The notes beneath the pieces are model-generated. The model worked only from the letters and a program-made list of their open reading frames with translations. It was not told the origin of the DNA and ran no database searches. Shown in pieces: positions 6,205 through 10,181 of a stretch of DNA of 10,181 nt; within the stretch, counting starts at the first letter, position 1, and each line of letters begins with the position of its first letter. The stretch spans positions 22,354-32,534 of the forward strand of contig JAHZEF010000005.1 in NCBI GenBank assembly GCA_019422005.1, read 5' to 3'. Made by a program: the position numbers and the translations under genes. The stretch is from Clostridiales bacterium. GTDB taxonomy: Bacteria > Bacillota > Clostridia > Oscillospirales > Oscillospiraceae.

Positions 6205-7650
6205 ATGTTGCATCAAGCTTATCTCAACGGGTACGACGCAGAAGCGATCCACCAGCGGGCCGCAGAGGTCATTGACCACGGCAAACGCCTGAGTCCTGAG
6301 GCGCTGGAGCGCTACAGGAAGCACTTCGACGAGAAATGCGCAACCTCCAAAACCACCATCGACGAGGCCAAGCAGTTCATCCCCGGCGGCGTCCAGCACA
6401 ATCTGGCGCTGAACCATCCGTTCCCCCTGAACATTGTCAAGGCGGACGGCCCCTATCTCTACGACATCGACGGCAACCGCTATATCGACCTGCTCAACGG
6501 CGGCGGCGTTACCATTCTGGGCAATAACTATCCTCCCATCCGGGAAGCGGTCGTCCGGACCCTCAACGACACCGGCTACCTGACCGGCCTGTACCACGAG
6601 TATGAGCGGAAGCTGGCCGAGAAGATCTGCAGCTACTACCCCTCCTGCGATAAATTCCGTATGCTGGGCAGCGGCACGGAGGCCGTCATGGTCGCCATCC
6701 GTCTGGCCCGCGCCTTCACCGGCAAGGATCAGATTGTCAAGCTCAAAGGCTGCTATGACGGCTGGAGCGACCACATCGTCTATGACGTGCGCACGGTCAA
6801 CACCGGCGCCTCCTTCGCCGTCGGCATTCCCAGCGACACGGTGAAAAACACCTCCGCAGTCATGATCAACGATATCAACGCGCTGGAGCAGCGCTTCATC
6901 GAGAACGAAGCGAAGGGCGGCACCGCAGCGTTCATCATGGAGCCCATCGGCCAGGACAGCGGCGGCGTGCCCGTCCAGATGGGGTACCACAAGAAGGTCC
7001 GCGAGCTGTGCGATAAATACGGCGTGCTGCTGATTATGGACGAAGTGGTCACCGGCTTCCGCCTCGGCATGGGCGGCGCACAGGCCACCTTCGGCGTCAA
7101 CGCCGATATCACGGTCTTCGGCAAAATCATAGCCGGCGGCTTCCCCTCCGCAGGCGGCGTCGGCGCCCGGGACGAAATCATGAGCCTGGTCACGCCCGGC
7201 GTTTCCCACACCGCCGGCAAGACCATTATGCTGGGCGGCACCCTGAGCGCCAATCCCATCAGCTGTGTCGCCGGCTACACGGCGCTGTGCGAACTGGAGC
7301 GCACCCACGCCCACGAAAAGCTGGAGGCCGCCACGGAGAAGTTCTCCCGTGAACTGACCGACCTGGCCAACAAATATGAAATCCCGGCGGTCATCACCCA
7401 TCACGGCTCCATTATGCAGATCGACGTGACCGGCTTCAAGCACATCGCCACCTTCAAGGAATTCACGCAGGATGAAATTGCGGCCAGGCGCGCCGAGGCC
7501 GGCAAGCGTATGAACGAGTTTGCCATGGCTCTGGCCGCCGAGGGCGTCATTGTCGCCGCCGGCAACAAGACCTTCCTGAATCTCCAGACCATCGATGTCC
7601 TGGACGACGCGCTGGCCAGTTACGACCGCGTGTTCCGGCAGTTCATCTGA
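6205..7650 (+). CDS. Class III PLP-dependent aminotransferase / GSA-2,1-aminomutase-like enzyme
   Basis: This 481-residue fold-type I PLP enzyme is most like glutamate-1-semialdehyde aminomutase. Landmarks are IPGGVQHN (59-66), the cofactor phosphate loop GSGTEA (155-160), EPIGQDSGG (246-254), the PLP-pyridine aspartate Asp279 in MDEVVTGFR, Schiff-base Lys307 in VFGKIIAGGFP, and GGTLSANPISC (344-354). It carries about 50 extra N-terminal residues compared with HemL (about 430) and no tetrapyrrole genes are nearby, so a haem role is unlikely. It sits 2 nt after the FGGY kinase, with a GGAAGG-type site before ATG. The likely job is moving or removing an amino group on a carbohydrate-derived intermediate, possibly by intramolecular 1,2-transfer as in GSA aminomutase. 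The substrate is inference only. Confidence 0.88.
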   Translation: MLHQAYLNGYDAEAIHQRAAEVIDHGKRLSPEALERYRKHFDEKCATSKTTIDEAKQFIPGGVQHNLALNHPFPLNIVKADGPYLYDIDGNRYIDLLNGGGVTILGNNYPPIREAVVRTLNDTGYLTGLYHEYERKLAEKICSYYPSCDKFRMLGSGTEAVMVAIRLARAFTGKDQIVKLKGCYDGWSDHIVYDVRTVNTGASFAVGIPSDTVKNTSAVMINDINALEQRFIENEAKGGTAAFIMEPIGQDSGGVPVQMGYHKKVRELCDKYGVLLIMDEVVTGFRLGMGGAQATFGVNADITVFGKIIAGGFPSAGGVGARDEIMSLVTPGVSHTAGKTIMLGGTLSANPISCVAGYTALCELERTHAHEKLEAATEKFSRELTDLANKYEIPAVITHHGSIMQIDVTGFKHIATFKEFTQDEIAARRAEAGKRMNEFAMALAAEGVIVAAGNKTFLNLQTIDVLDDALASYDRVFRQFI

Positions 7651-7671
7651 CTGCACACCGCGCACAGGGCA

Positions 7672-7696
7672 GCCGCCGCTCTGCCGGGGCGGCGGC
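7672..7696. repeat. Inverted repeat after the aminotransferase gene
   Basis: GCCGCCGC (7672-7679) pairs with GCGGCGGC (7689-7696) around a 9-nt loop, 21 nt after the stop codon. No T-run follows, so it is more likely a 3'-end protecting hairpin than a terminator on its own. Confidence 0.45.
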
Positions 7697-7707
7697 GCCG
7701 TGCGGAA

Positions 7708-7753
7708 ACGGAAAAGGAAGCATGCGCCCTCCGGCACATGCTTCCTTTTCCGT
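7708..7753. terminator. Bidirectional hairpin terminator between convergent genes
   Basis: A perfect 17-bp stem pairs ACGGAAAAGGAAGCATG (7708-7724) with CATGCTTCCTTTTCCGT (7737-7753). It continues past one C-A mismatch into GCC/GGC with a CTCC loop. It separates the aminotransferase gene from the LacI-family stop codon, which is 7 nt away. A clean T-tail is lacking on either strand, though the stem arm itself is T-rich in the plus direction. Confidence 0.7.
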
Positions 7754-7760
7754 AATACGG

Positions 7761-8825
7761 TTATTTCCCCTCGTTCTCCCGGTTGAAGCGCCACGGCGTC
7801 CGCGGCGGCTTGGCGCAGCTTTCGCGCTCGGCAATGTAAAACGGCATGGAGATTTTCATATGGATGGTATGTCCGCCGTTGATCCGGTCCAGCAGGATTT
7901 TGGTGGCCATCTGCCCCATTTCTTCCACCGGGATATGGACCGACGTCAGCTTGGTGGACATGTACTGCGCCATGTCGATATCGTCGATCCCCATGATGGA
8001 TATATCCTGCGGCGTGCGCACCCCCATCTCCCGCATCGCCCGCATGGCGCCGATGGCCGTCAGATCGTTCGCACAGAGCACCGCCGTAACGCCCTCTGCA
8101 CGCTCCAGCAGCTCCCGGGCGCCGCGGTAGCCGTTCTCCGACGACAGCGGCACATCCGCCACATACCGCTCGCGGAATGCGATCCCGTGCTCCTGCAGGG
8201 ACTGCAGATATCCGTCAAAGCGGTTCTCATTGCTGGTCTCCCCAATATATGCGATGTTGGTGTGCCCCAGGGCAATCAGGTAGTCCACAGCCGCTTTGCT
8301 GACCTCCCGCCCGTCGCAGATGATCTGGTCATACTGCGCCTCCGGCGGATTCAGGCCGGTGTAGCTGACAAAGCGGAAGCACTGCTTCAGATAGTGCAGC
8401 AGCTCATGGTCGCAGCGGCCCAGGATCACCACGCCGCGGATATGCTGGTCGATCAGGTTGCGCAGCATATTGGGCTGCTTGACGTCCACCTCCGTCAGGG
8501 AATACTGCACGTGGTACCCTTCCTTGAAGGCCGCCGCCTCCACGCTGCGGGCCAGCTGGGAGAAAAATGGGTCGTTGATGGACTCCGGCGTCCTGGCAAA
8601 CAGACATGCAATGGATTGCTGCCCTTCCAGAGTCCCGCCCTTGGAGCTTTTCTTCAGGTTCAGCGCATTTTCATTGGGCACATAGCCCGTGCGGCTGACA
8701 ATTTCCCAAATGCGGTTCTGCAGCTCCGGGCGCGCCACATGCGGCCCCTTCTTGTTGATGACCCGCGATACGGTTGAAACGGATACGCCGGCCTCTTTCG
8801 CAATCTCTTTTAATGTCACATTCAC
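7761..8825 (-). CDS. LacI-family transcriptional regulator
   Basis: This is a protein of about 354 residues with an N-terminal LacI helix-turn-helix (VTLKEIAKEAGVSVSTVSRV, about 3-22). A hinge segment YVPNENALNLKK follows, then a periplasmic-binding-protein-like sugar-sensing domain with typical motifs (NDPFFSQLARSVEAAA, RGVVILGR, GHTNIAYIGE, AVLCANDLTAIGAM, DISIMGIDDIDMAQYMSTKLTSV). The family usually represses and releases DNA when a sugar or sugar phosphate binds. The start is uncertain: TTG 8828, GTG 8825 and GTG 8819 are all in frame behind AGAGGA (8829-8834). TTG abuts that site, 8825 gives the familiar MNVTLKEIA start, and 8819 gives the best spacing. It is divergent from the aldolase gene and convergent with the kinase-aminotransferase operon. 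A matching operator lies about 40 bp upstream of its start, suggesting autoregulation. Confidence 0.92.
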   Translation of the reverse strand: MNVTLKEIAKEAGVSVSTVSRVINKKGPHVARPELQNRIWEIVSRTGYVPNENALNLKKSSKGGTLEGQQSIACLFARTPESINDPFFSQLARSVEAAAFKEGYHVQYSLTEVDVKQPNMLRNLIDQHIRGVVILGRCDHELLHYLKQCFRFVSYTGLNPPEAQYDQIICDGREVSKAAVDYLIALGHTNIAYIGETSNENRFDGYLQSLQEHGIAFRERYVADVPLSSENGYRGARELLERAEGVTAVLCANDLTAIGAMRAMREMGVRTPQDISIMGIDDIDMAQYMSTKLTSVHIPVEEMGQMATKILLDRINGGHTIHMKISMPFYIAERESCAKPPRTPWRFNRENEGK

Positions 8826-8854
8826 CAATCCTCTGCGTTATAGTTTACGGCTGA

Positions 8855-8874
8855 TATGTGCAAACGTTTTACCT
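8855..8874. promoter_or_regulatory. LacI-type operator upstream of the LacI-family gene
   Basis: TATGTGCAAACGTTTTACC has an 8-bp palindromic core AAACGTTT centred on the CpG at 8865/8866. ATGTGCAAACG is identical to the site upstream of the FGGY kinase. It lies between the divergent regulator and aldolase genes. Of the three sites it fits the cre consensus least well (about 12 of 15), so the local LacI regulator is the better candidate here. Confidence 0.6.
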
Positions 8875-8918
8875 TTCTCCGTTTGACCAATATCGCCTGT
8901 AATATCACGGGTTATACC

Positions 8919-8946
8919 TTTATTGTACTGCATCCAAACGCATAAT
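8919..8946 (+). promoter_or_regulatory. Weak candidate promoter for the aldolase gene
   Basis: TTTATT (8919-8924) and CATAAT (8941-8946) are spaced by 16 bp, a 5/6 -10 with a poor -35. If used, transcription starts near 8953 and the TTGCATT/AATGCAA inverted repeat lies just inside the leader. Confidence 0.35.
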
Positions 8947-8980
8947 GCAACACTCTTTATTTTGCATTAAATCAATGCAA
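8944..8980. repeat. Three AATGCAA half-sites upstream of the aldolase gene
   Basis: AATGCAA occurs at 8944-8950 and 8974-8980, with its reverse complement TTGCATT at 8962-8968. The last two form a perfect 7-bp inverted repeat with a 5-nt spacer (TTGCATTAAATCAATGCAA). The arrangement, between the candidate -10 and the ribosome binding site, suggests a repressor-binding site distinct from the LacI-type operators. Confidence 0.45.
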
Positions 8981-9006
8981 CTTTAATACAAAAGGAGGAC
9001 AATCAC

Positions 9007-10167
9007 ATGCCTATCATTCCCTTGCGTCCGCTGCTGGAGGCCACAGACCGCTACGGCTTTGCCCACGGCGCTTTCAATGTCAACACTGCAGCGCAGGCGC
9101 AAGCCGTCATCGAAATCCATGAAACCTTCCGTTCCGCCGCCATCCTGCAGGGCGCGGATCTCGCCAACGCGTTCATGGGCGGACGCGCAGACTTTATGAA
9201 CGGCACGGTGGAGGACAAGCGGCTGGGCGCCCGGCGCATCATGGACGCCGTCCGCGCCGCCGGTGCGGAGTCGCCCATTCCCATCGTGATGCATCTGGAT
9301 CACGGCAAGGACGTGGAATCCATCCATGCGGCCATCGCCGGCGGCTATACTTCCGTCATGGTGGACGGCTCCAGCCTCCCCTTCGACCAGAACGTGGAGC
9401 TGACCCGGGAAATTGTCAAATACGCACATGAGCGCGGCGTTACCGTGGAAGGCGAGCTGGGCGTTCTGGCCGGCGTGGAAGACGACGTATTTTCCGAATC
9501 TTCCACCTATACCAATCCCATGAAGGTCTGCGAATTCTTCCGCAAAACCGGCGTGGACTGCCTGGCCATCTCCTACGGCACCAAGCACGGCGCGGTAAAG
9601 GGCGACCATGTGAAGCTGCGCAAGGAGATCGCCATCGCCTCCATGGAAAACCTGCGCCACGAGGGGATTTTCGGCGTTCTGGTCTCCCACGGTTCCTCCA
9701 CGGTCCCGCAGTATATCGTGGAGGAAATCAACGCGCTGGGCGGCAAAATTGAAAACGCCCACGGCGTGCCGCTGGCTGCGCTGCAGGAGGTGATCCCCTG
9801 CGGGATCGGCAAAATCAATGTGGATACCGACATCCGCCTGGCCATCACCCGGAACATCCGGGAATACTTTGTCCGCCATCCCGAGCGGCAGAAGAGCGCC
9901 GTGGTGGGCGGCGTATGGGAACTGATGGAGGCAAAGGCCGAGCAGTTTGACCCCCGCGTCTACCTGACGCCGGTGATGGAGCCGCTGATCACCGGCGCGC
10001 AAATCACGGAACCCGAGCTTCTGGAGCTGGTGGATTGCATGAAGCGCGGCGTCCATGAGGCCGTCGGCACGCTGATTGTGGCCTTTGGCTCCGTGGGCTT
10101 CGCGGGAAAGGTTGCATGCACCACGCTGGATGAAATGGCCGAGCGGTATCGCAAGGCCGGGATTTGA
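9007..10167 (+). CDS. Class II ketose-bisphosphate aldolase (CbbA/FbaA type)
   Basis: This 386-residue zinc aldolase cleaves a ketose 1,6-bisphosphate to DHAP and an aldehyde phosphate. Landmarks are GAFNVNT (21-27), HLDHGKD with catalytic Asp98 and zinc His99, VEGELG (147-152), SYGTKHGAVK with His194, SHGSSTVPQ with His228, and the phosphate-binding NVDTDIRLA (271-279). SHGSSTVPQ and the C-terminal AEQFDPRVYL stretch place it in the longer Calvin-cycle (CbbA) subtype rather than the GatY/KbaY type of about 285 residues. A C-terminal extension of about 50 residues follows (VDCMKRG onwards, 342-386). The start is set by GGAGG (8994-8998) 8 nt upstream. It is divergent from the LacI-family regulator. 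It plausibly acts on the product of the PFK-like kinase; fructose or tagatose bisphosphate, or another ketose bisphosphate, cannot be distinguished here. Confidence 0.92.
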   Translation: MPIIPLRPLLEATDRYGFAHGAFNVNTAAQAQAVIEIHETFRSAAILQGADLANAFMGGRADFMNGTVEDKRLGARRIMDAVRAAGAESPIPIVMHLDHGKDVESIHAAIAGGYTSVMVDGSSLPFDQNVELTREIVKYAHERGVTVEGELGVLAGVEDDVFSESSTYTNPMKVCEFFRKTGVDCLAISYGTKHGAVKGDHVKLRKEIAIASMENLRHEGIFGVLVSHGSSTVPQYIVEEINALGGKIENAHGVPLAALQEVIPCGIGKINVDTDIRLAITRNIREYFVRHPERQKSAVVGGVWELMEAKAEQFDPRVYLTPVMEPLITGAQITEPELLELVDCMKRGVHEAVGTLIVAFGSVGFAGKVACTTLDEMAERYRKAGI

Positions 10168-10181
10168 CGGGGGCGGCGTAT

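Noticed and set aside
6115..7794. Long open frame (559 codons) on the minus strand opposite the aminotransferase gene
   Set aside because: It mirrors a gene with strong GC bias at third positions, has no recognisable motifs, and conflicts with the clear PLP-enzyme signatures on the plus strand.
8837..8842. TATAAC as the -10 box of the LacI-family gene, with -35 inside the operator
   Set aside because: Transcription would start near 8830, inside the ribosome binding site, leaving no usable leader.
8983..10056. Minus-strand open frame of 357 codons opposite the aldolase
   Set aside because: Composition-driven; the plus-strand class II aldolase motifs are unambiguous.

Overview
The window looks like a carbohydrate-catabolism island from a GC-rich, low-oxygen Firmicute, probably a gut Clostridia member. 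The evidence is indirect: strong AGGAGG-type ribosome binding sites before nearly every gene, sigma-A-like promoters in AT-rich gaps, TTG and GTG starts, LacI/CcpA-type operators, and a lactate-racemase-family enzyme. There are no RNA genes, mobile elements or CRISPR arrays that I can see.

Layout. On the minus strand, 2779 down to 1 is a tight three-gene operon: a long-type 6-phosphofructokinase-family sugar-phosphate kinase (1595-2779), a divergent triosephosphate-isomerase-like protein (765-1598, ATGA overlap with the kinase) and a LarA-family (DUF2088) nickel hydroxyacid racemase/epimerase homologue cut by the window edge (1-747). A 405-bp divergent control region (2780-3184) holds a promoter for each side, a LacI-type operator and a 16-bp perfect palindrome. 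On the plus strand follow a NagA-like N-acetyl amino-sugar-phosphate deacetylase (3185-4321), a GC-rich spacer ending in a strong terminator, then a second operon of an FGGY kinase (4709-6202) and a class III PLP aminotransferase/aminomutase (6205-7650). A LacI-family regulator (7761-8825, minus) converges on that operon across a 17-bp-stem terminator. Divergent from the regulator is a class II (CbbA-type) ketose-bisphosphate aldolase (9007-10167).

How they fit together. Deacetylase, sugar kinase, PLP enzyme, second phosphokinase, class II aldolase and a TIM-like isomerase parallel the GalNAc/tagatose route (deacetylate, remove the amino group, phosphorylate, aldol-cleave, isomerise). Here no AgaS or NagB deaminase-isomerase is visible, and a GSA-aminomutase-like enzyme stands where one would be expected. 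Several enzymes have altered key positions: the TIM-like protein lacks the usual phosphate-gripping Ser and Gly-Gly, the LarA homologue has Asn at one catalytic His, and the NagA-like protein has Cys at the usual Asn. My inference is that this is a dedicated pathway for an unusual amino sugar or amino sugar acid, coordinated by the local LacI regulator and/or CcpA. Its substrate cannot be named from sequence, and no transporter lies in the window.
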